From contig JANYJE010000009.1 in NCBI GenBank assembly GCA_025408405.1, positions 50,574-114,573 of the forward strand: DNA of 64,000 nucleotides, read 5' to 3'. The DNA is from Nitrosomonadales bacterium. Its GTDB lineage: Bacteria > Pseudomonadota > Gammaproteobacteria > Burkholderiales > Gallionellaceae. Of this stretch, positions 56,558 to 64,000 are shown piece by piece (position 1 is the stretch's first letter; every line of letters starts with the position of its first letter). The translations under genes were made by a program, and so were the position numbers. The notes under the pieces are model-generated. The model was given only the letters and a program-made list of their open reading frames with translations, was not told the DNA's origin and searched no databases.

Positions 56558-57286
56558 ATGAATAAAAAAGTGACGGCAAATAACGACTCTGACGACTTGG
56601 AGGCCTTGTTCGACAGCATCGTCTCTGCGAATAACGACAGCAGCAATGCCAAACCGGCTGCACCGGTTGCAGCTGTGGCCAAGGCAGAGGAAGGGGATGT
56701 CATTAACGAAATCGGCAAGATGACGCGCGCTCTGCACGACAGCCTGCGCGAGCTTGGCTTCGACAAGAAGCTGCAACAAGCGGCTTCTGCCATACCCGAT
56801 TCGCGCGATCGTTTGAACTACATCGCCACCATGACGCAGCAGGCGGCTGAACGCGTGCTGAATGCGACGGAGGCAGCACAGCCGCTGGTGGAAAAAGTCG
56901 AGAAAGACGCGAAGGCGCTGGCGGCGGACTGGCAGAAACTGTTCGATAACAAGATGGATGTGGAGCAGTTCAAGCAGCTGGCGACGCGCACCCATGCTTA
57001 CCTGGTCGAGGTACCCAAGCAGACCAAACAGACCAATGCTCATCTGACAGAAATCATGCTGGCGCAGGATTTTCAGGATCTCACCGGCCAGGTGATCAAA
57101 AAGATTATGGAAGTGACACAGAATCTGGAACAGCAACTTGTTGCCCTGCTGGTGCACCACGCACCCGCTGGCGCAAAAATTGATTCCGGCCTGATGAACG
57201 GGCCAGTGGTGAATGCGGCCGGGCGTACCGATGTGGTGACCAGCCAGGCGCAGGTCGATGATCTATTGGAAAGCCTGGGGTTCTGA
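56558..57286 (+). CDS. cheZ: CheY phosphatase CheZ
   Basis: 242 residues. The long helical hairpin has the catalytic AQDFQDLTGQVIKKI (Asp and Gln). The C-terminal QAQVDDLLESLGF is the CheY-binding peptide. It removes phosphate from CheY-P. It follows cheY by 8 nt and precedes cheA by 1 nt. CheZ is limited to beta- and gammaproteobacteria and a few others. Confidence 0.97.
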   Translation: MNKKVTANNDSDDLEALFDSIVSANNDSSNAKPAAPVAAVAKAEEGDVINEIGKMTRALHDSLRELGFDKKLQQAASAIPDSRDRLNYIATMTQQAAERVLNATEAAQPLVEKVEKDAKALAADWQKLFDNKMDVEQFKQLATRTHAYLVEVPKQTKQTNAHLTEIMLAQDFQDLTGQVIKKIMEVTQNLEQQLVALLVHHAPAGAKIDSGLMNGPVVNAAGRTDVVTSQAQVDDLLESLGF

Positions 57287-57287
57287 A

Positions 57288-59153
57288 ATGGGTGACTTCA
57301 CCGGGATGGAAGAGTTGTTGCAGGACTTCTTGCTGGAAGCCTCCGACCTGCTGTCCGATGTGGATAGCAAGCTGATGGACCTGGAGAAGGCTCCTGAAGA
57401 TAAAGCGCTGCTGAACGTGATATTTCGCGGCTTCCACACCATCAAGGGGGGCGCGGGATTTCTGAATGCGCAGGAACTGGTGACCCTGTGTCACCTCACC
57501 GAAAACCTGTTCGATAAATTGCGTAATGGCGAGCTGCAACTGACGCCATCCCTGCTCGACGTTATTCTTGCCGCGACCGGCGAAGTGCGCCTGATGTTCA
57601 ACGATCTGGGCAAGAATACCCAGCCGCAATCGGCGCCTGCCAACATACTGGCAGCCCTTGAGGCGGCATTGAAAGGCGAGTCGGTAGCGGCGCCGGCCCC
57701 TGCAGCGCCGGTCATTTCCAGCGCCTTGCAGGCAGCGGCGCAAAACGGGCCGGACTGGAACCAGCTCTACCACGCCTTGCTGGGGGCAACACCGGCCGCA
57801 GCTCCTGCGGCAATTCCCGCAACCCCCGCACCTGTGGCAGCGCCGGCAGCCGTTACTGCTGCGCCGGCACACCCTGTGATCGACGAGCATCAACTCAAGG
57901 TCAGCGCCTTTGGCCGCCGTGCCAACGATATTCCCGGCAGCGCAGCACCTTCGGCCTCGCGCCGTGAAGGCGAGGCGGGTGCCAAAGACAATACCATACG
58001 CGTCGACACTGACAGGCTGGATCAGGTGCTTAACCTTTCCGGAGAAATCGGGCTGACCAAGAACCGCCTGACCCATTTGCGCACCGATATTCTGCAGGGG
58101 CGTGCCGACCCGGCCACGCTTAAATCGCTGGATGAATCAGTCAGCCAGCTCGACATGCTGGTGGTGAATCTGCAGAACGCGGTAATGAACACACGCATGC
58201 AGCCAATCGGCCGCTTGTTCAAGAAATACCCGCGTCTTGCGCGTGACCTGGCGCGGCAACTGGGCAAGGACGTGGAACTGGTGCTGTCCGGTGAAGAAAC
58301 CGAAATCGACAAGACCATGATCGAGGATCTCAACGACCCACTGGTGCACCTGGTGCGCAACGCGGTTGACCACGGCGTGGAAAGTGCGGAGCAGCGCGTT
58401 GCTGCCGGCAAGCCGGAGAAAAGCATGGTGCAGCTGAGCGCACGCCAGGAAGGCGATCACATCCTGATCAGTATTTCTGACGATGGCCGTGGCATGCGTG
58501 CCGAAGTGCTGCGCAACAAGGCGATCGAGAAAGGCCTGATTACCCCGGAAGCAGCCAGTGCGATGAACGAGGAAGAAAGCCTCAATATCGTGTTCATGCC
58601 GGGTTTCTCCACCAAGGATGAAGTTTCCAGCGTGTCCGGCCGTGGCGTCGGCATGGATGTGGTGAAAACCAATATCCAGAAGCTGAATGGTTCTATCTCG
58701 ATTCAGTCCGAGCCGGGGCGAGGATCGGTGTTTACCATTTCCCTGCCGCTGACACTGGCGATCCTGCCGGTGCTGCTGCTGCGCCTGAGCGACCAGCCGT
58801 TTGCGGTGCCGCTGTCCATGGTGCGCGAAATCATGTCGGTGACGCCTGAGGAGCAGCAGCTGATTTCAGGCAGGCCCACCATGGTTGTGCGCGGCGAAGT
58901 CTTGCCGTTGCGCTCGCTGGCCCAATTGATAGGCTGGGAGGATTCCGGCAAGTCTGAAGTCGGGGTGTTGATGCAGGTGGGCAACCACAGCTTCATCCTT
59001 TCTGCAGACGGTTTTGCCGGGCATGACGATGTGGTGATCAAATCCCTGGATACTTTCCGCCCCAAGGGTGTGGCTGGCGTGACCATGTCGAGTGAAGGCG
59101 AGATTGTATTGATTCTGGATATCAAGGAATTGCTCAGCGCGAGCAATCTATAA
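57288..59153 (+). CDS. cheA: chemotaxis histidine kinase CheA (copy 1)
   Basis: 621 residues. HPt domain with [10 protein letters not shown] (phospho-His50), an Ala/Pro-rich linker (~125-225) in place of a clear P2 CheY-binding domain, dimerisation helices ([20 protein letters not shown]), the kinase ATP lid ([34 protein letters not shown]) and the CheW-like P5 domain ([18 protein letters not shown]). No receiver domain is attached. Start 1 nt after cheZ. It is shorter and lacks the P2 of enteric CheA. Confidence 0.95.
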   Translation: MGDFTGMEELLQDFLLEASDLLSDVDSKLMDLEKAPEDKALLNVIFRGFHTIKGGAGFLNAQELVTLCHLTENLFDKLRNGELQLTPSLLDVILAATGEVRLMFNDLGKNTQPQSAPANILAALEAALKGESVAAPAPAAPVISSALQAAAQNGPDWNQLYHALLGATPAAAPAAIPATPAPVAAPAAVTAAPAHPVIDEHQLKVSAFGRRANDIPGSAAPSASRREGEAGAKDNTIRVDTDRLDQVLNLSGEIGLTKNRLTHLRTDILQGRADPATLKSLDESVSQLDMLVVNLQNAVMNTRMQPIGRLFKKYPRLARDLARQLGKDVELVLSGEETEIDKTMIEDLNDPLVHLVRNAVDHGVESAEQRVAAGKPEKSMVQLSARQEGDHILISISDDGRGMRAEVLRNKAIEKGLITPEAASAMNEEESLNIVFMPGFSTKDEVSSVSGRGVGMDVVKTNIQKLNGSISIQSEPGRGSVFTISLPLTLAILPVLLLRLSDQPFAVPLSMVREIMSVTPEEQQLISGRPTMVVRGEVLPLRSLAQLIGWEDSGKSEVGVLMQVGNHSFILSADGFAGHDDVVIKSLDTFRPKGVAGVTMSSEGEIVLILDIKELLSASNL

Positions 59154-59164
59154 GGGGTGTGACC

Positions 59165-60367
59165 ATGCAAGATAAACAGCACAGTGGCAACAGCTTGATG
59201 GCGCTGGCGGGTATTGCCCTGACTGCACTGCTGCTGCACTGGATCTTCAGCGGAAGCGGATCTGCATGGGCAAGCCTGCTGATAAATGCTGGCGTGACAG
59301 CGGCCGCACTTTTTGCAGCGTGGCTGGTGCTGCGGCCGGCAGCCAGCAGTAGCGCCGGCGCGAGAGCTGTCGAATATAAGCCAAGCGCAGTTGAAAGCGT
59401 GCTGCTGCAAACCCACCCGCAATTCGCCACCCACTTTGCCGGAGCGAATGCCGACCTGAATCAGGTGCAGGCTTTGCTGGCGGATGCGATTGAAAAACTC
59501 TTTGCCAGTTTTAATGGCATGCAGAATCTGATTCAAAGCCAGCGCAATGCGGCGCTGGCCTTTGCCGCGAGCGGACATGACGAATCCTCGATCAACCGGT
59601 TTGTGGCCGACTCCGCCGAGACCATCACTAATCTGGATAACCTGGTGAATGCCATTGTCAACAACAGCAAGTTGGGACGCGACTTGGTGGAGAAAATGGG
59701 CGGTGTGGGAAATCAGGTGATGAGTGTCCTGAATATCCTGGTTGAGATTGACCGGATTGCCAAACAGACCAATCTGCTGGCGCTGAACGCCGCGATCGAG
59801 GCTGCCCGTGCCGGCGAATCCGGACGCGGCTTTGCCGTGGTGGCAGACGAGGTGCGCAAGCTGTCCAGCCGTTCCGAAAAATTCAGCCAGCAGATACGCA
59901 TCGAAATTACGCAGATGATAGGGGCGATCGCCCAGGCGGAAGAAACCGTGAACACGATCGCCTCTCTGGACGTGAGTTCCGCGCTGGCGGCCAAGCAGAA
60001 AATGCAGGAGAAGCTGGGCGAGGTGCAGCAGTCCAATACCAAGATGGTGCAGGTCATCGAACAACAAAACGAAATCGCGCAGGAAGTCGACGTGGTGGTG
60101 GGGCGTGCCATTACCTCCTTGCAGTTCCAGGATATGGTGGGGCAGTTGCTGCAGCATTCTCATACCCGTATCGGCAGCATGGAGTCGGCCTGGAACCGCC
60201 TCGGGGAATGGTCAACTGAAGCCTCTCAGGGGCATGCCGCAGCACTCGACAAGATTGAAAAAATGCGTGCTGAAATCAGTGATATATTTGCCCAGGCTGA
60301 AGAGCGGGGTAACCGTAATCCGGTGCGTCAGGAAAAGATGGACACTGGCGATATCGATTTATTTTGA
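59165..60367 (+). CDS. methyl-accepting chemotaxis protein, minimal membrane type
   Basis: 400 residues from ATG 59165. Two N-terminal helices ([18 protein letters not shown] and [21 protein letters not shown]) with almost no periplasmic part between them, then a cytoplasmic signalling domain ([38 protein letters not shown]). It cannot bind an external ligand in a large domain and may sense a membrane or internal signal. No HAMP is obvious. It ends DTGDIDLF, an acidic-hydrophobic tail. It sits inside the che operon. Confidence 0.9.
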   Translation: MQDKQHSGNSLMALAGIALTALLLHWIFSGSGSAWASLLINAGVTAAALFAAWLVLRPAASSSAGARAVEYKPSAVESVLLQTHPQFATHFAGANADLNQVQALLADAIEKLFASFNGMQNLIQSQRNAALAFAASGHDESSINRFVADSAETITNLDNLVNAIVNNSKLGRDLVEKMGGVGNQVMSVLNILVEIDRIAKQTNLLALNAAIEAARAGESGRGFAVVADEVRKLSSRSEKFSQQIRIEITQMIGAIAQAEETVNTIASLDVSSALAAKQKMQEKLGEVQQSNTKMVQVIEQQNEIAQEVDVVVGRAITSLQFQDMVGQLLQHSHTRIGSMESAWNRLGEWSTEASQGHAAALDKIEKMRAEISDIFAQAEERGNRNPVRQEKMDTGDIDLF

Positions 60368-60400
60368 AAATTTTGTGATTGAGTTTTTAGGGGAACAGCG

Positions 60401-60766
60401 ATGGCGAAAACAATACTAAGTGTGGACGATTCCAGTTCGATACGCCAGATGGTGGCGTTTACGCTGAAGAGCGCAGGCTATGAAATCATCGAGGCTGTGG
60501 ACGGGCAGGAGGGGCTGGACAAGGCCAAGAGCAAGACCGTAGACCTCGTGCTCACCGACCAGAACATGCCGCGCATGGACGGGCTGACCCTGGTCAAAAA
60601 TTTGCGCGCCATGCCTGCCTATAAAACTGTGCCGATACTGATGCTCACCACCGAGTCCAGCGACGCCATGAAAGTACAGGGCAAGGCGGCAGGAGCAACC
60701 GGCTGGATCGTGAAGCCATTCGATCCGCAGAAACTGCTGGAAGTGGTTAAAAAGGTAATAGGCTAA
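60401..60766 (+). CDS. CheY-like response regulator (copy 2)
   Basis: 121 residues. A stand-alone receiver: VDDSSSIRQMVAFTLKSAGY, phospho-acceptor in LTDQNMPRMDGL, Thr in MLTTESS and Lys in WIVKPFDP. It differs from the E. coli-like CheY at 56160 and is closer to the type found beside second CheA proteins. It precedes the second cheA by 125 nt. It may act as phosphate sink or a partner of CheA copy 2. Confidence 0.92.
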   Translation: MAKTILSVDDSSSIRQMVAFTLKSAGYEIIEAVDGQEGLDKAKSKTVDLVLTDQNMPRMDGLTLVKNLRAMPAYKTVPILMLTTESSDAMKVQGKAAGATGWIVKPFDPQKLLEVVKKVIG

Positions 60767-60891
60767 CGCCACAAAAATTGTGGGGGTAAATCGTTCTGCG
60801 TAGCGCAGGCTGCCTTTGCAAATCGGGACAGACGCCAACCAGCCTGCGCCGCAGGCCGAGAGTGGCGCCAATTATCAGGTGAATTGCGACT

Positions 60892-62793
60892 ATGAGCATA
60901 GATCTAAGTCAGTTTTACCAGGTCTTTTTTGAAGAGGCTGCCGAGCATCTGGCCTCCATGGAAAGTTTGCTGGTGGCGCTGGATGTGTCTGATCCCAGCA
61001 TGGACGATTTGAATGCCATCTTCCGCGCCGCGCACTCCATCAAGGGCGGTGCGGGTACTTTCGGTTTTAACGATATGACCGAGGTGACCCATGTGCTGGA
61101 GACACTGCTGGACAAGCTGCGCAAGCAGGAGATGGTGTTGACCGATGACATGGTCAGCGCCTTTCTGGAGGCAGGGGATGCCATCTCCATGCAACTTGCC
61201 GCGCACCGCGGCGAGGGCGAAGTCGACCAGGAGCAGATCAAGGCGGTGTGCGCAAAGCTGGAGCAGCTTTCCCTGGTGCAGCCGGCAGCAGAAGCAACAC
61301 CCCCCAAGGCCGCGAAAGCCAAAGGCTCCAAAAAGAAAGCGGCGCCAGCTGCGCTAGCAGTGGCCGATGAAGATTACGGTTTCTTCGATGATATTCCAGC
61401 ACCCGCCGCTGCTGTAGACGAAGGCTACGGATTTTTCGACGACACTCCGCAGCAAACAGCGGAGCAGGATGACAAACAGGGTTACGGTTTCTTTAGCGAG
61501 CCCACGCCACCTGTTGCCGCACCTGCTATTGCTGCCGAGAAGCCAGCTCCGCTGCTTGCAAGCGCGGCGCATCCCACCCGGCGCGCTGCGGACAGGGTGG
61601 CGCCCCCCACCCCCGAGAGTTCGATTCGCGTGAGCGTGGAAAAGGTCGATCAGCTGATCAATCTGGTGGGCGAGCTGGTGATTACCCAGGCCATGCTGGC
61701 GCAGTCCGCATCGCAACTCGACGAAACCGTGCTGGAGCGCCTGCAGAACGGCCTGAACCAGCTCGACCGCAACACCCGCGACATTCAGGAAGCCGTGATG
61801 TCGGTGCGCATGTTGCCCATCTCCTTCGTGTTCAGCCGCTTTCCGCGCGTGGTGCGCGATGTGGCGAGCAAGCTCAACAAGAAAGTCGAGCTCAAGACAC
61901 TGGGCGAAACCACGGAGCTGGACAAAGGCCTGATCGAAAAAATTGCCGATCCCTTGACGCACCTGATCCGCAACAGTCTGGATCACGGCATAGAGTCGCC
62001 GGAAAAACGCCTTGCCGCCGGCAAGTCAGAGCATGGCACGATCACCCTCAACGCCTTCCATCAGGGCGGCAGCATCGTGATCGAGGTGGCCGATGATGGC
62101 GGCGGTCTCAACCGCGGCAAGATACTCAGCAAGGCGCGCGAGCGCGGCCTGCCGGTGTCTGACGAGATGAGCGACCAGCAGGTGTGGATGCTGATTTTCG
62201 AAGCCGGCTTTTCCACCGCCGATGTGATCACCGATGTTTCCGGGCGCGGTGTCGGCATGGATGTGGTCAAGCGCAATATCGCCGATATGGGCGGCCGCGT
62301 GGAGCTGGACTCGGCCGAAGGCGTAGGCACTCGCACCACCATTCGCCTGCCGCTCACCTTGGCGATACTGGATGGTCTGTCGGTGGCGGTGGCGGGGCAA
62401 ACCTTCATCGTGCCGCTGGGGGCAATTGTTGAATCGCTGCAGATTACCCAGGACGATTTGAAGTCGGTCAGCGGTGAAGGCCACTTGCTGCGCGTGCGCG
62501 GCGAATACCTGCCGCTGGTGGCGCTGCACGAAATCTTCAACATCCAGCCGACTGTGACCGATCTCAGCCAGGGCATCGTGGTGATTATCGAGACCGAGGG
62601 CAGGAAGACCGCACTGCTGGTGGATGAGCTGCTGGGCCAGCATCAGGTGGTGATCAAGAGCCTGGAGTCGAATTTCCGCAAGGTGCCGGGCATGTCCGGC
62701 GCCACCATCATGGGCGATGGCAAGGTGGCGCTGATTCTGGATGTGTCGGCTCTGGATGCACGCCATGCGGCGCGCGCAAGGCAGGCCGCATAA
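60892..62793 (+). CDS. cheA: chemotaxis histidine kinase CheA (copy 2) with GYGFF repeats
   Basis: 633 residues. HPt with AAHSIKGGAGTF (phospho-His48), a basic Ala/Lys linker, then three copies of a YGFF motif at residues 161-167, 178-184 and 197-202, and no P2. Dimerisation (IRVSVEKVDQLINLVGELV), kinase ([33 protein letters not shown]) and P5 domains follow. In this linker the YGFFDD units are spaced 17-19 residues apart, suggesting a docking repeat. A hairpin (GCCTGC-GCC-GCAGGC, 60842-60856) lies upstream. Confidence 0.95.
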   Translation: MSIDLSQFYQVFFEEAAEHLASMESLLVALDVSDPSMDDLNAIFRAAHSIKGGAGTFGFNDMTEVTHVLETLLDKLRKQEMVLTDDMVSAFLEAGDAISMQLAAHRGEGEVDQEQIKAVCAKLEQLSLVQPAAEATPPKAAKAKGSKKKAAPAALAVADEDYGFFDDIPAPAAAVDEGYGFFDDTPQQTAEQDDKQGYGFFSEPTPPVAAPAIAAEKPAPLLASAAHPTRRAADRVAPPTPESSIRVSVEKVDQLINLVGELVITQAMLAQSASQLDETVLERLQNGLNQLDRNTRDIQEAVMSVRMLPISFVFSRFPRVVRDVASKLNKKVELKTLGETTELDKGLIEKIADPLTHLIRNSLDHGIESPEKRLAAGKSEHGTITLNAFHQGGSIVIEVADDGGGLNRGKILSKARERGLPVSDEMSDQQVWMLIFEAGFSTADVITDVSGRGVGMDVVKRNIADMGGRVELDSAEGVGTRTTIRLPLTLAILDGLSVAVAGQTFIVPLGAIVESLQITQDDLKSVSGEGHLLRVRGEYLPLVALHEIFNIQPTVTDLSQGIVVIIETEGRKTALLVDELLGQHQVVIKSLESNFRKVPGMSGATIMGDGKVALILDVSALDARHAARARQAA

Positions 62794-62828
62794 CAGCAAC
62801 AGTATTGATGATATCGGGAGCCTGAATT

Positions 62829-64000
62829 ATGAACAACCTGACAATAAAAACCCGGCTGCTGGCCGTCATTGGCTTCCTCTCGGTCCTGCTGCTAGGCATA
62901 GGCGCATATGGCCTGTGGGGTATGTCGCAGAGCAATGAGGGTCTGCGCACGGTATATGAAGACCGCACGGTTGCCATGGGGCAGCTGGACATAGTGGTGC
63001 GAAAATTGGTGAATAACCGTCTGGCTATCGTCAATTCCATCATGGATCCTAGCGATGAAAACGTCCAGAAATTTATGACGGAAATGGATAGTAATATTGA
63101 GGACATTACCAAAAACTGGGATGCCTATTACGCGACCTCTCTCACCCCGGAAGAAAAAAAGCTGGCAGACAAATTTATCGAAGACCGCAAGAAATTCGTC
63201 GGAGAAGGACTGAAGCCAGCGCAGGCGGCATTGCGCAACCATAATATCAAAGAGGCAGAGCATATTGTGGTGACCAAGATACGCCCGCTGTTTGAGCCGG
63301 TGCGTGTAGGCATCAATGCGCTGATTAAGCTGCAGCTGGACGTGGCCAAGGAAGAGTATGAGAAGTCAACCTCGCGTTACGTCATGGCGCGCACGATTGC
63401 GGTCTCGCTGATCCTGCTGGGCGTTGCCCTTGCCGTGTTGATGGGCTTCATGCTGGTGCGCAGCATCGGGCGCGGCTTGCAGTCGGCGATGGATGTGGCA
63501 GGCAAGATTGCCGATGGCGACCTTTCCAGCCGCATCCACATAGAAGGCCGCGATGAAATTGCCACACTGCTGCAATCGATGCAGAGCATGCAGGATGCGC
63601 TGAAAAAAGTGGTGGCCGATATTGAAGGCATCGTCGGCGCCGCAGTGCAGGGCGACTTCAGCAAACAGATCGATCTCAATGCCCACAAAGGCTATGCCAG
63701 GGAACTGGGCGCAGCACTCAATAAACTGTCTGATACGACCAACACGGGCCTCACTGACGTGTTGCGCGTGGCTGATGCCCTGGCTGCTGGCGACCTGTCG
63801 CAGAAGATCACCAAGAGCTATCCGGGGGTGTTCGGTCAGACTAGCAGCGGCGTGAACAGCACGGTGGATGCGCTGGCCAAAGTGGTGGCGGAGTTGCAGC
63901 GGATGGTAGAGTCAGCCGCTGTGCGCGGCGACTTCAGCGCCAAGATGGACATGGCGGACAAGCAGGGGTACACCAGGACCCTGGCCGAATTGCTGAACCA
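62829..64000 (+). CDS. methyl-accepting chemotaxis protein with HAMP-like repeats (partial, cut by window end)
   Basis: At least 390 residues, open to the end of the window. Two transmembrane helices (~10-30 and ~188-210) flank a periplasmic four-helix domain. After the first HAMP (GKIADGDLSSRIHIEGRDE) there are further repeats of the type GDFSKQIDL...GYARELGAALN, ALAAGDLSQKITKSYPG and RGDFSAKMDM...GYTRTLAELLN, so the protein has a poly-HAMP-like stalk before the (unseen) signalling tip. Poly-HAMP receptors are known. It follows cheA copy 2 by 35 nt. Confidence 0.88.
   Translation, partial: MNNLTIKTRLLAVIGFLSVLLLGIGAYGLWGMSQSNEGLRTVYEDRTVAMGQLDIVVRKLVNNRLAIVNSIMDPSDENVQKFMTEMDSNIEDITKNWDAYYATSLTPEEKKLADKFIEDRKKFVGEGLKPAQAALRNHNIKEAEHIVVTKIRPLFEPVRVGINALIKLQLDVAKEEYEKSTSRYVMARTIAVSLILLGVALAVLMGFMLVRSIGRGLQSAMDVAGKIADGDLSSRIHIEGRDEIATLLQSMQSMQDALKKVVADIEGIVGAAVQGDFSKQIDLNAHKGYARELGAALNKLSDTTNTGLTDVLRVADALAAGDLSQKITKSYPGVFGQTSSGVNSTVDALAKVVAELQRMVESAAVRGDFSAKMDMADKQGYTRTLAELLN

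Overview
The window reads as a chromosome segment of a motile betaproteobacterium, probably from the Nitrosomonadales/Gallionellales side of the class. The reasons are gene order and family content: a Mrp-like tail followed by dcd, an LpdA with its own lipoyl domain, coq7, a DUF3579 protein, a porin of the neisserial/burkholderial type, rpsU-yqeY-dnaG-rpoD, and flhDC placed just before motAB and the chemotaxis genes. The genus call is inference.

Layout. 1-3.2 kb: apbC tail, dcd and a class-I Orn/Lys/Arg decarboxylase that has a 34-codon leader ORF and a possible two-state RNA switch. 3.2-7.2 kb: a secreted small protein and an operon read leftward (Ser/Thr kinase, thyA, four-helix-bundle gene, folA); the four-helix gene lies between long inverted repeats and looks like an inserted cassette. 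7.2-11.8 kb: lpdA, proA, trpC, DUF3579 protein. 12-14.1 kb: porin and an MqsRA toxin-antitoxin pair. 14.2-19.1 kb: SUMF1-like protein, coq7, OsmC protein, DUF218 protein, EAL/CBS/GGDEF protein. 19.3-31.7 kb: housekeeping genes (rplM-rpsI, argC, DUF6776, bactofilin, erpA, anmK, M23 peptidase, tyrS, rpsU-yqeY-dnaG-rpoD).

31.7-42.5 kb: a CAT-anticodon tRNA, an integrase N-terminal remnant, and a compact defence island in the order hsdM-hsdS-zinc-hook ATPase-abiEi-abiEii-hsdR. The type I restriction operon is thus split by an RloC-like ATPase and a type IV toxin-antitoxin pair. hsdM and hsdR carry five palindromic repeats read in frame as extra peptides.

42.5-45.5 kb: a TPR/beta-barrel protein of the Slam type next to an exported FecR-domain protein whose C-terminus resembles a Slam-cargo barrel. 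45.9-64 kb: a motility, chemotaxis and c-di-GMP region: soluble CZB receptor, an orphan small protein, a Rossmann-PAS-GGDEF protein, flhDC, motAB, a transducer, two cheV, cheY, cheZ, cheA, a transducer, a second cheY and cheA, and a receptor cut by the window end. No cheW, cheR or cheB is present in the window.

Dispersed palindromes are a theme: several classes (GGATTC arrays, ATTCCCGC palindromes, CCCTCxCC/GGGAGAGGG palindromes) occur between and inside genes. Function calls rest on reading motifs by eye; no searches were run.
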